64,000 bases of DNA from assembly GCF_000964005.1 (NCBI RefSeq), contig NZ_JXYP01000005.1:1-64000 (forward strand), given 5' to 3'. Below are positions 17,010 through 25,089 of the stretch, piece by piece (within the stretch, counting starts at the first letter, position 1; each line of letters opens with the position of its first letter). The translations under genes were made by a program, and so were the position numbers. The stretch is from Williamsia herbipolensis. GTDB taxonomy: Bacteria; Actinomycetota; Actinomycetes; Mycobacteriales; Mycobacteriaceae. The notes under the pieces are model-generated. The model was not told the DNA's origin. It did not search any database and was given only the letters and a program-made list of their open reading frames with translations.

Positions 17010-18532
17010 ACACCGTCCTTCTCGCGGCCGATCTGCACTCGCCGAACCAGAACATCTCCTATGTGGTGACGGCGCTCTACATCCTCGCCTTCGGCCTCTT
17101 CATCTACGGCCTCTCGGGGCTGACCGGTCCGAAGACCGCCGTGCGCGGCAACTGGATCGCCGCGGTCGGCATGGGTATCGCGGTCGCCGCGACCCTGCTC
17201 TATGTCTGGAACGAGGGCGCCCGTGCAGACGAGGGCGCCGGCCGTGTCGAGGTCCCGACAATCAACTGGATCCTCATCGCCGCCGGTCTCATCATCGGTG
17301 TCGCACTGGGTATCCCGCCGGCGCTCAAGACCAAGATGACCGCGATGCCTCAGCTCGTCGCGCTGTTCAACGGTGTCGGTGGCGGCACCGTGGCGCTCAT
17401 CGCGTGGTCGGAGTTCATCGAGACCTCCGGCTTCTCCGAGTTCGGCGACAAGCAACCGGCCTCACCGCTGGTCGTCGGATCGCTGATCGCGGCCATCATC
17501 GGGTCGATCTCGTTCTGGGGCTCGCTGATCGCCTTCTCGAAGCTGCAGGAGATCCTGCCCAAGGGTGTCGAGAAGTTCTTCGTCGGCAACGCGAAGCTGT
17601 TCCAGGCGGCGAACATCGTCCTGCTCATCGGGTCGATCGCCATCGCGGTGTTCCTCGGCGTCCAGGCCACCGACGGCGGTGGCGCGAGCGTGTGGTGGAT
17701 CGTCGGCCTGCTCATCGCGGCCGGTGTGATGGGCCTGTTCGTGGTGCTACCCATCGGCGGTGCCGACATGCCCGTGGTCATCTCGCTTCTCAACGCCATG
17801 ACCGGGTTGTCCGCTGCCGCAGCGGGCATCGCGCTCGACAACACCGCACTCATCGTCGCCGGCATGATCGTCGGCGCGTCGGGCTCCATCCTCACCAACC
17901 TCATGGCCAAGGCCATGAACCGGTCGATCCCCGCGATCGTCTTCGGCTCGTTCGGTGGTGGCGCCGACGGTGCCGCGGCCGGACCCGCCGGCGACGGTGG
18001 CACCGTGAAGGCCACCTCGGCCGCCGACGCCGCGATCCAGATGGCCTACGCCAACCAGGTCATCGTGGTGCCGGGCTACGGTCTCGCGGTCGCGCAGGCC
18101 CAGCACGCGGTGAAGGAGATGGCGTCGCTGCTCGAGGGCAAGGGGGTCGAGGTCAAGTACGCGATCCACCCGGTCGCCGGTCGCATGCCCGGGCACATGA
18201 ACGTGCTGTTGGCCGAGGCCGACGTCGAGTACGACGCCATGAAGGAGATGGACGACATCAACGGCGAGTTCAGCCGCACCGACGTCGCCATCGTCATCGG
18301 CGCCAACGACGTCACCAACCCCGCGGCCCGCAACGACCCGAGCTCGCCGATCCACGGCATGCCCATCCTCAACGTCGACGAGGCGCGATCGGTGATCGTG
18401 CTCAAGCGGTCGATGTCGTCGGGCTACGCCGGCATCGAGAACCCGCTGTTCGGTGCGGCGGGGACCTCGATGCTCTTCGGGGACGCCAAGAAGTCGGTCG
18501 GCGAGGTCATCGAGGAACTCAAGGCCCTCTAA
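17006..18532 (+). CDS. pntB: NAD(P) transhydrogenase subunit beta (PntB)
   Basis: A 508-residue protein: eight or nine membrane helices to about residue 310, then the NADP(H)-binding domain III. The latter shows VIVVPGYGLAVAQAQHAV, HPVAGRMPGHMNVLLAEA and GANDVTNPAA, all standard family motifs. It completes the pnt operon. The GTG start overlaps pntAB. A long hairpin follows the stop. Confidence 0.95.
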   Translation: MNTVLLAADLHSPNQNISYVVTALYILAFGLFIYGLSGLTGPKTAVRGNWIAAVGMGIAVAATLLYVWNEGARADEGAGRVEVPTINWILIAAGLIIGVALGIPPALKTKMTAMPQLVALFNGVGGGTVALIAWSEFIETSGFSEFGDKQPASPLVVGSLIAAIIGSISFWGSLIAFSKLQEILPKGVEKFFVGNAKLFQAANIVLLIGSIAIAVFLGVQATDGGGASVWWIVGLLIAAGVMGLFVVLPIGGADMPVVISLLNAMTGLSAAAAGIALDNTALIVAGMIVGASGSILTNLMAKAMNRSIPAIVFGSFGGGADGAAAGPAGDGGTVKATSAADAAIQMAYANQVIVVPGYGLAVAQAQHAVKEMASLLEGKGVEVKYAIHPVAGRMPGHMNVLLAEADVEYDAMKEMDDINGEFSRTDVAIVIGANDVTNPAARNDPSSPIHGMPILNVDEARSVIVLKRSMSSGYAGIENPLFGAAGTSMLFGDAKKSVGEVIEELKAL

Positions 18533-18550
18533 CCACCCGCAGAACCGTTG

Positions 18551-18597
18551 CAGCCGTAGCAGTTCGTCTCGCTCAGCGAGACATACTGCTACGGCTG
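18551..18597. terminator. Two-tier hairpin between pntB and the VOC gene
   Basis: CAGCCGTAGCAGT (18551-18563) pairs perfectly with ACTGCTACGGCTG (18585-18597). Inside it a second perfect arm pair, GTCTCGCT and AGCGAGAC (18566-18582), closes the loop. It lies 18 bases after pntB and reaches into the last codons of the leftward gene, so it can serve both. Confidence 0.85.
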
Positions 18598-18984
18598 TTC
18601 GGCTTTCGGGGTGTGGGTCTCCTGCCAGGTGCGGCCGAGGATGCAGAACTCGTTGCCCTCGGGATCGGCGAGAACGGTCCAGGTGACCGAGGGGTCCTGG
18701 CCGATGTCGACGCGCGTGGCACCGAGCGACTCCACCCGGGTGATCTCTTCGGCGGTGGTGACCCCGTCGGCGCGCAGATCGAGATGGAGACGGTTCTTGA
18801 TGGTCTTCGCCTCGGGGACGCGTAGGAAGTCGATGGTCGGCGTGGATCCGTCGGCCGGTCCGATGCTGAGGTAGTCGTCGCCGTCGACCTCGGTGATCTC
18901 CCATCCGAGGACCGTGGTCCAGAAGTCGGCCATGAGTCGGATGTCGTGGCAGTCGATGGCAAGGACGTCGATTCTGCTGGTCAT
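18589..18984 (-). CDS. VOC (glyoxalase/bleomycin resistance) family protein
   Basis: A 131-residue single-domain protein with two beta-alpha-beta-beta-beta modules. The first starts IDVLAIDCHDIRLMADFWTT; the second ends VLADPEGNEFCILG, the standard VOC C-terminal motif. Metal-ligand candidates are the His in HLDLRA and the Glu in GNEF. The ATG at 18984 gives the family's usual length. The substrate is unknown; it is probably a small dioxygenase, glyoxalase-like enzyme or binding protein. Confidence 0.87.
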   Translation of the reverse strand: MTSRIDVLAIDCHDIRLMADFWTTVLGWEITEVDGDDYLSIGPADGSTPTIDFLRVPEAKTIKNRLHLDLRADGVTTAEEITRVESLGATRVDIGQDPSVTWTVLADPEGNEFCILGRTWQETHTPKAEQP

Positions 18985-19113
18985 GGCAGCAACCCTACGA
19001 CCGCACGAACGTGCGAAAGGTTGCGATTGCGTATCGGGGACTGGACATCCTTCGCGGCGCAAAGCATGCTGGTAGCCAGTTGGTACGCACACGTTCCACC
19101 AGGAGGTCGCTCG

Positions 19114-19542
19114 ATGAGAACACGACGCATCGCATTCGCCGCGGCGGCGGCCGCTGCGCTGTCGGTGGCTGCGGCCCCGAGCGCCGGCGCGGCACCGGAG
19201 GCGACTCCCGAACCGACCGGCGCACCCGACGTCACGATCTCGCGCCCGCAGGTGTCGACCGATCCGGCCACCCGCGGCGAGATCTCGGTCGTGATCAGCA
19301 ACGTGGGTTCCGTCCGGGCCACCGGGGTCGTCGCGTACATCAACTCGTTCCCGAACCGGTTCGGCGGCACCGAGCTGATCGACGGCATCGACCCGGGGAA
19401 GTCGGTGCGACAGCGCGTCGGCACGCTCGGCTCGACCCCCTTCACCGGGATCGTCGCCTCTGCGGTGTACGCCAACGGTCGAGACCCACAGCCGCTGAAC
19501 AACTATTCCTTCAGCGTCGAGGTCCTGCGTCCTCCTCGCTGA
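19114..19542 (+). CDS. Secreted protein with a CARDB-like beta domain
   Basis: A 142-residue exported protein. An Ala-rich signal peptide is probably cleaved near residue 28 (PSAGA-APEA). The mature part reads as an Ig-like beta sandwich (GEISVVISNVGSVRATGVVA, then FTGIVASAVYANG), which resembles CARDB domains. AGGAGG lies 7 bases before the ATG, the best ribosome site in this region. A GC-rich hairpin follows. No partner or function is evident. Confidence 0.78.
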   Translation: MRTRRIAFAAAAAAALSVAAAPSAGAAPEATPEPTGAPDVTISRPQVSTDPATRGEISVVISNVGSVRATGVVAYINSFPNRFGGTELIDGIDPGKSVRQRVGTLGSTPFTGIVASAVYANGRDPQPLNNYSFSVEVLRPPR

Positions 19543-19585
19543 CACCCGAGACCCCAGGCCCCGCCTCCCCCCCCGGGCGTGGGCA

Positions 19586-19622
19586 GGTCGGGTGGGATCG
19601 AGACCCCCGATCCCGCCCGACC
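19586..19622 (+). terminator. GC-rich hairpin after the secreted CARDB-like gene
   Basis: GGTCGGGTGGGATCG (19586-19600) pairs with CGATCCCGCCCGACC (19608-19622); one T-G pair interrupts an otherwise perfect 15-base stem with a 7-base loop. It lies 44 bases after the stop codon. Confidence 0.75.
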
Positions 19623-19690
19623 ACCTCACCCGGTCACGCACAGCAGGCCATCGGGCTCCTGGGCCCCGTCTCGGCGATAGCATCGGACAC

Positions 19691-21076
19691 ATGCCCTTTC
19701 ATCGATTCCTCGAACGCCATGACCACGACGAGTCGTTCGCGATGGGCAAGGCGATGCGAGAGACCCGCGGTCGGTCGACGCTGGCCGAGGCGCCGTCGGG
19801 CGAGCGCGACCTGATCGACCTCGTCCGCAGGCAGCACGAGGGGCGTATCGCCGAACTCATCCCGCTGCGTATCGCGCGGATGAGCGAGTCGCCGTTCGCG
19901 TTCTTCCGCGCGACCGCCGACATCATGGCCACCGACCTGTCGTCGATCCCGGTCACCGGTGTCGACGTGGTAATCAGCGGCGACGCCCACATCGGCAACT
20001 TCGGCTTCTACGCCAGCCCCGAACGCCGCATCCTGTTCGACCTCAACGACTTCGACGAGTCCGGCGTCGGACCGTGGGAGTGGGACGTGAAGCGGCTGGT
20101 GACCAGCGCGGTCCTGTGCGCCCGCGCCGACGGCGCCGACCGCGACGACCAGGCCGAGCTCGCCGCCGATGCCGCGCAGGCCTATCGCCGGGCGCTGCGC
20201 GTGGCGGGGTCGCAGTCGGTGATCGACCGCTACTACACCTCGGTCGACGCAGAGGTGCTGGCCGACAACGCCGGTGGCGTGGTGGCCGATGTCATCGACG
20301 CCGCGTTGGCCAAGGCGCGGCGGCGGACCGCCACCTCGATCGTCGACAAGATCACCGAGATCGGACCCCACGGCCGGCGCCGCATCACGCCGGGCCCGCC
20401 CATCGTGGTCCCGCTGTCCGCCCAGCACCCCGAGCGGATCGAACTCGCCGGGCAACGCGTCGACGAGATCTTCGACCACTACCTGTCGTCGGTGCGCACC
20501 GACGTGGCGTTGCTGTTGTCGCAGTTCGAGATCGTCGATGTCGCACGACGTGTGGTGGGTGTCGGCTCGGTCGGCAACATCGCACTGATCGTGCTGCTGC
20601 AGGGTCCGTCGGATGAGCCGATGGTGCTCCAGCTCAAGCAGGCCGCGCCGTCGGTGCTCGAGACCAACGGGGGCCTCACCTCGGTGATTCCCGAGACCGA
20701 GCACACGCCGGCCGATGCGCGTGACGCGATCCGCGTGGTGGCGAGTGCGCATGTGTTGCAGGCCAACTCCGACCCGTTCCTCGGATGGACCGCATCACGT
20801 GAGGGCGCGTTCTACTGGCGGCAGTTCCGGGACATGAAGGGATCGATCGACGCCACCGATCTGAAGGCGCGGGAACTGCGCCGCTACAGCGAACTCTGTG
20901 CGCGACTGCTGGCCCGATCGCACAGTCAGAGTCCGGCGTTCGCGCAGATCGCCGGTTACCTCGGCAAGAACGACACCGCCGACACCGCCATCGCCCGATG
21001 GGCGGTCGACTACGCCGATCAGGTCGACCGCGATCACGCGCAGTTCCTCGCCGCGGCGGCCGACGGGGTGATCTGA
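19691..21076 (+). CDS. DUF2252 family protein
   Basis: A 461-residue protein of the DUF2252 group, distantly like aminoglycoside-phosphotransferase/kinase folds. Typical segments are FFRATADIMATDL, the SGDAHIGNFGFY loop, FDLNDFDES, and later FYWRQFRDMKGS. The GDxHxxN and DxND patterns look like a kinase catalytic loop and metal site. Substrate unknown. The ATG at 19691 has no clear ribosome site. It converges with the MBL hydrolase with a 3-base gap and no visible terminator. Confidence 0.85.
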   Translation: MPFHRFLERHDHDESFAMGKAMRETRGRSTLAEAPSGERDLIDLVRRQHEGRIAELIPLRIARMSESPFAFFRATADIMATDLSSIPVTGVDVVISGDAHIGNFGFYASPERRILFDLNDFDESGVGPWEWDVKRLVTSAVLCARADGADRDDQAELAADAAQAYRRALRVAGSQSVIDRYYTSVDAEVLADNAGGVVADVIDAALAKARRRTATSIVDKITEIGPHGRRRITPGPPIVVPLSAQHPERIELAGQRVDEIFDHYLSSVRTDVALLLSQFEIVDVARRVVGVGSVGNIALIVLLQGPSDEPMVLQLKQAAPSVLETNGGLTSVIPETEHTPADARDAIRVVASAHVLQANSDPFLGWTASREGAFYWRQFRDMKGSIDATDLKARELRRYSELCARLLARSHSQSPAFAQIAGYLGKNDTADTAIARWAVDYADQVDRDHAQFLAAAADGVI

Positions 21077-21079
21077 GGC

Positions 21080-21865
21080 TCAGGCGGAGGCGACCGCGCG
21101 GTCGAACAGCGTGCGGTCGTGGGCGTTGACGATCACCAGATCGGGATCCGCGCGGCGGCGCAGCTCGGCGATGCGTTCCTGGTTGCGCCGCAACTGCTTG
21201 CGGTCCATCGCGAGCGCGGTCTCGGTCACCCGCATCGTCCACGGCGTCGAAGTCTCGTCCTCGATGGCGCCCCGATGATGAAAGGCGTCGCCGCAGTGCA
21301 GAACCCAGCGGTTGCCGGCGTCGACGGCGATCGCGGCGTGCCCACGGGTGTGGCCGGGCAGCGAGATCAGGACCACCCCGGGGTCGATGGCAGTGAGTTC
21401 ACGCGCCGCGGCGAATCCCCGCCAGGACTCGCCGACGGGTTCGTGGGTGACCAGCGAGGGTCCGTGGGCCCACTGGCGTCGGCGGTAGCGGCCGTGCTCG
21501 AGCGTGGTGCGCGGGCGTTGGGCGGCGGTGACCTCAGCGGAGGTGGCGTGGACGGTGGCGCCGGGGAAGTCGGCGATGCCGCCGACGTGGTCGAGGTCGA
21601 AGTGCGTCACGACGATGTGGCGGACGTCGTCGGTGGAGTAGCCGAGGTTCTCGATCTGGCGGGCCGCGGTCTCCTCGGGGTCGAGCACCGGACGGATGAC
21701 GTGGCGCATCGGCCCCAGACGTCGTGCGGGCGAGGCACAGTCGGCGAGACCGTAGCCGGAGTCGACGAGGACGAGGCCGTTGTCGGTCTCGAGCAGCAGC
21801 ACGTGACACACCAGTGAGTCGCCGGGGACGGGCATCGTCCCGCAGTTGAGGTGACGGACACGCAT
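21080..21865 (-). CDS. MBL-fold metallohydrolase
   Basis: A 261-residue metallo-beta-lactamase-fold protein. The metal motif is [10 protein letters not shown] near residue 88, where the usual HxHxDH has Asp in place of the second His, a variant seen in lactonase-like members. Further ligands are His in LPGHTRGH (near 172) and Asp in HCGDAFHH (near 192). It may hydrolyse a lactone or thioester. It follows the phosphoesterase with one base between stop and start, so it is last in the leftward ligD group. Confidence 0.85.
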   Translation of the reverse strand: MRVRHLNCGTMPVPGDSLVCHVLLLETDNGLVLVDSGYGLADCASPARRLGPMRHVIRPVLDPEETAARQIENLGYSTDDVRHIVVTHFDLDHVGGIADFPGATVHATSAEVTAAQRPRTTLEHGRYRRRQWAHGPSLVTHEPVGESWRGFAAARELTAIDPGVVLISLPGHTRGHAAIAVDAGNRWVLHCGDAFHHRGAIEDETSTPWTMRVTETALAMDRKQLRRNQERIAELRRRADPDLVIVNAHDRTLFDRAVASA

Positions 21866-21866
21866 G

Positions 21867-22619
21867 TCAGACCACCGCGCGGAAGTGGGTGATGAGGCGC
21901 CAGCCGTCGAGCTGGTGGAAGGCGAGACCCGGTGGCTGGGAGGCGTCGACGATGTCGGTCCCCTCGAACGAGAGGTTCAGGGTCGACGAGACGCCCGGGG
22001 CGAGGCACACCGGCCGACCGGCGAAGCTGGTGACGGCACCGGTGTGCGCGTGGCCGCAGAGGAAGCCGACGATGCCGGGGTGCTTCTCGACGAGCCGCAC
22101 CAGGCGGTCCTCGCCGGTCTGTCGGATGGAGTCCATGAACGGCATACCCAGCACCACCGGGGGATGGTGGAAACACACGATGACCGGGACGCCCTGGCCC
22201 ACGGCGGTGATCTCGCGATCCATCCAGGCGAGGGTGTCGTCGGACAGGTATCCGTCGTTGCGCCCGGGGATGGTGCTGTCGCACATGAGGAACAGCGCGC
22301 CGGCGATCATCGCCGAGCGGTTGAGCGGCATGTCGTGCGTGTGGCGTCCGAACAGGCCAAAGCCGAACTCGTCGCGGCGGTCATGGTTGCCGGGGATCAG
22401 CAGCGTGGTCGGCAGCGGCACACCGCGCAGCACCGCCGCGGCCTCCTCGTACTGGGCCGGCGAACCGTCGTCGGTGATGTCACCGGTCACCACGAGGGCG
22501 TCGATGCCGTCGGCGCGTGCGGAGATGTGGCCGAGCACCGCCTCCACTCGCGCGCGGTGGTCGGCCTCCCCGCTGAAGTGGAGGTCGCTGATGTGGGCGA
22601 CGGTCAGCATGCGATTCAT
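21867..22619 (-). CDS. Metallophosphoesterase (CpdA-like)
   Basis: A 250-residue calcineurin-like phosphoesterase with the full motif set: ISDLHFSG (near 9), [10 protein letters not shown] (near 43), PGNHDRRDE (near 74), CFHHPP (near 150) and CGHAHTG (near 189). This is the pattern of CpdA-type cyclic-nucleotide phosphodiesterases and related nucleases. Its ATG comes 2 bases after the ligD stop, with no ribosome site of its own, which suggests coupling to ligD translation. Confidence 0.88.
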   Translation of the reverse strand: MNRMLTVAHISDLHFSGEADHRARVEAVLGHISARADGIDALVVTGDITDDGSPAQYEEAAAVLRGVPLPTTLLIPGNHDRRDEFGFGLFGRHTHDMPLNRSAMIAGALFLMCDSTIPGRNDGYLSDDTLAWMDREITAVGQGVPVIVCFHHPPVVLGMPFMDSIRQTGEDRLVRLVEKHPGIVGFLCGHAHTGAVTSFAGRPVCLAPGVSSTLNLSFEGTDIVDASQPPGLAFHQLDGWRLITHFRAVV

Positions 22620-22621
22620 GA

Positions 22622-25006
22622 TCACAGATCGCCGGGAAGCTTGTCCCTGCGGATGCCCCGCCAGCTCGGATGCCTCAGGTGGCCGGTGCTGGTCCAGTCC
22701 ATGAAGCGCACCTCGGCCACCACCTTCGGCAGTACCCACACCGCGTCGTGTTCGACGGGCCGGTCGAGTCGTTCCACGAAGGGGGAGGTCTTCCGACGCA
22801 GCGGCGCGAGTTCCTCGGCGAGGGCGGTGAGCTGCTTGTCGGTGAACCCGGTGCCGACACGGCCGATGTAGCGCAGGCCGGTGTGTTCGGGCAGTCCGAC
22901 GAGCAGCGAACCGATCGTGTTCGAGCGGTTGCCCTTGCCGGGACGCCAGCCACCGACGACGACCTCGATGTCGCGCCAGTTCTTCTGCTTGAGCCACGTC
23001 CGCGACCGGCGCCCCTGCTGGTAGACCGAGTCGCGGCGCTTGGCGATCACGCCCTCCCAGCCCTTGTCGCGGCTGTGGTCCATCGCCTCGGCGCCCGAGC
23101 CGCTCAGCAGCGGCGGTACCTCGATCGCCGGGTCGCGGGCGAAGACCGGTGCGATCTCGTCGAGCAGCGAACGGCGTTGCTCCCATGTCATCCGCAGCAG
23201 CGACGAACCGTTGAGGTACAGGATATCGAACAGCATGAGCTTGAGGGTGAAGGGCTCGGACGTGGAGTCGCGGCTGGCGAGCAGCGTGAAGTTGGTCTTG
23301 CCGGTGGCGTCGACGGCCACCACCTCGCCGTCGAGCACGGTGTCGATCAACCCGAGATCGTCGGCGAGGGAGCTCAACTGGGGGAAGTCGGCGGTCATGT
23401 CGATGCCGGCGCGGCTGGTGAGCCGCAGTTCGCCCCCGATGTAGCGGGCGATGATCCGGTAGCCGTCCCACTTTCCCTCGAAGGCCCAGGTGTCGGCGGA
23501 GAGCTTCTCGACGGGGTCGTCGGTGGCGAGCATCGGGCGGGGATCGCGCAGGCTGTCGGGGACGATCGGTCGCGGCTCGTCGGACATGAGGTGCGCGAGC
23601 CAATTCTTCTCGCCCGTCTTGATCAGTGCGTAGCGGCCCTGGATGCGGTCACCGTGCAGTCGCACGATCACCTCGTCGTCACGCCACTTCTCGGTCTCGT
23701 AGGTGCCCCGGTCCCAGATCTCCACGTGTCCGCCGCCGTACTCCCCGGCCGGGATGTCGCCGGCGAAATCGGCGTAGTCCATGGGGTGGTCCTCGGTGTG
23801 GACCGCGAGACGGTTCTGGTCGCTGTCGGTGGGCAGGTTCTTGGGTACCGCCCACGACACCAGCACGCCGTCCCGCTCGAGCCGGAAGTCGTAGTGCAGT
23901 CGGCGCGCGTGGTGTTCCTGGATCACGAAGATCGGCAGACCAGGGCCGGCGTCGTCCTCGACGTCGGTGTCGTCGGATCGCGTTGTCGCCCGGTGTGTCT
24001 CGTCGCCGAACGGCTCGGGGGTCTTCGATTCGTCGCGCTTGCGCCGGTATTCGCTGAGACTGACCACCGCCGGCGTATCGGCGGCGACCGCGGCTTCGGG
24101 TGCGACCGCGGCCGGTGCCGTGATCGCGTCGTCGAGACCGGCGAGGATGTCGCCGTGGTCGGCGACGCGCGCGAGGACCTCGGTGAAGTCGAGTTGCGCG
24201 ATGTCGGGATCGGACAATTCGTCCCAGAACCGCGGTGCCGCGGCCCACGGTTGCTCACGACCGCGCAGGGAGTAGGGCGCGAGAGTGGTCTTCGCGCTGG
24301 AGTTCTGGCTCCAGTCGATGAACACCTTCCCCGCGCGCACCGCCTTGGCCATCAACGCTGTCACGTCGTCGGGGCGCTCGGCGGCGAGTGAGGTCGCGAT
24401 CTGCTTCGCCACCGCCCGGGCGCCGTCGCTCGACACCGCGGCCGGCAACGGGGCGTACACGTGGATCCCCTTGCTGCCGCTGGTCACCGGGTAGGAATCG
24501 AGGCCTGCCCCGGCCAGGAGTTCACGGACCAGCAGGGCGATCTCGGCGCAGTGGGCGAGGCTGACACCCGGGCCGGGGTCGAGATCGAGCACGAGGCGGT
24601 TGGCGCGGCGGTCGGGTTTGGCGACGGGGGCGTCGGAATCGGGCGGGAACGTCCACTGCGGCACATGCAGTTCGAGGGCCGCCTGCTGCCCGAACCACAC
24701 GAGGTCGGCGCGCGAGGTGGCGATGGGGTAGACCGCGTCGCGGTCGCTGTGTTCGATGACCCGGCGCTCCAGCCAGCCCGGGGCGCTCGAGGGCAGGTTC
24801 TTCTCGAAGAAGGGCGCCGACTCGACACCGTCGGGCCAGCGCTTACGCGTGATCGGACGCCGCCACAGATGCGGGAGCATCACCGACGCCACCCGGTTGT
24901 AGTAGTCGATCACCTCGGCTTTCCGGGTCCCGGTCGCCGGATACAGGACCTTGTCGAGGTGCGTGACGCCCACCGATCGTCCGTCGACGTCCAGTGAATC
25001 GGCCAT
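22622..25006 (-). CDS. ligD: Multifunctional DNA ligase LigD (NHEJ)
   Basis: A 794-residue ATP-dependent repair ligase. The polymerase/primase domain comes first (residues 10-295; RLVLDLDPGPG metal site, TSGSKGIHVY). The 3'-phosphoesterase domain is near 355-475 (FVIQEHHARRLHYDFRLERD cut short here). The ligase domain follows from about 500, with the nucleotidyl-acceptor Lys512 in EGKWDGYR and VLDGEVVA after it. This order is the mycobacterial one. The ATG at 25006 starts a standard polymerase domain; the frame stays open upstream. Ku lies at 38.4 kb. It faces the MmpL gene. Confidence 0.95.
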   Translation of the reverse strand: MADSLDVDGRSVGVTHLDKVLYPATGTRKAEVIDYYNRVASVMLPHLWRRPITRKRWPDGVESAPFFEKNLPSSAPGWLERRVIEHSDRDAVYPIATSRADLVWFGQQAALELHVPQWTFPPDSDAPVAKPDRRANRLVLDLDPGPGVSLAHCAEIALLVRELLAGAGLDSYPVTSGSKGIHVYAPLPAAVSSDGARAVAKQIATSLAAERPDDVTALMAKAVRAGKVFIDWSQNSSAKTTLAPYSLRGREQPWAAAPRFWDELSDPDIAQLDFTEVLARVADHGDILAGLDDAITAPAAVAPEAAVAADTPAVVSLSEYRRKRDESKTPEPFGDETHRATTRSDDTDVEDDAGPGLPIFVIQEHHARRLHYDFRLERDGVLVSWAVPKNLPTDSDQNRLAVHTEDHPMDYADFAGDIPAGEYGGGHVEIWDRGTYETEKWRDDEVIVRLHGDRIQGRYALIKTGEKNWLAHLMSDEPRPIVPDSLRDPRPMLATDDPVEKLSADTWAFEGKWDGYRIIARYIGGELRLTSRAGIDMTADFPQLSSLADDLGLIDTVLDGEVVAVDATGKTNFTLLASRDSTSEPFTLKLMLFDILYLNGSSLLRMTWEQRRSLLDEIAPVFARDPAIEVPPLLSGSGAEAMDHSRDKGWEGVIAKRRDSVYQQGRRSRTWLKQKNWRDIEVVVGGWRPGKGNRSNTIGSLLVGLPEHTGLRYIGRVGTGFTDKQLTALAEELAPLRRKTSPFVERLDRPVEHDAVWVLPKVVAEVRFMDWTSTGHLRHPSWRGIRRDKLPGDL

Positions 25007-25034
25007 GGTCCAGATCCTACCGACAGCTGGACAG

Positions 25035-25068
25035 ATACCCCGGGGGGTGTGTATACCCATGGGGGTAT
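25035..25068 (+). promoter_or_regulatory. Two tandem CsoR/CstR-type operators before the MmpL gene
   Basis: ATACCCCGGGGGGTGT (25035-25050) and ATACCCATGGGGGTAT (25053-25068) stand side by side, 22 bases before the MmpL start. The second, with its flanks, shares GTGTATACC and ATGGGGGTATCA with the csoR operator at 381-403, differing only by one spacer base. A third similar site precedes the repressor gene at 27,696. They also lie within 65 bases of the ligD start on the other strand. Confidence 0.7.
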
Positions 25069-25089
25069 CAACCACCGAGAGGACATCCC

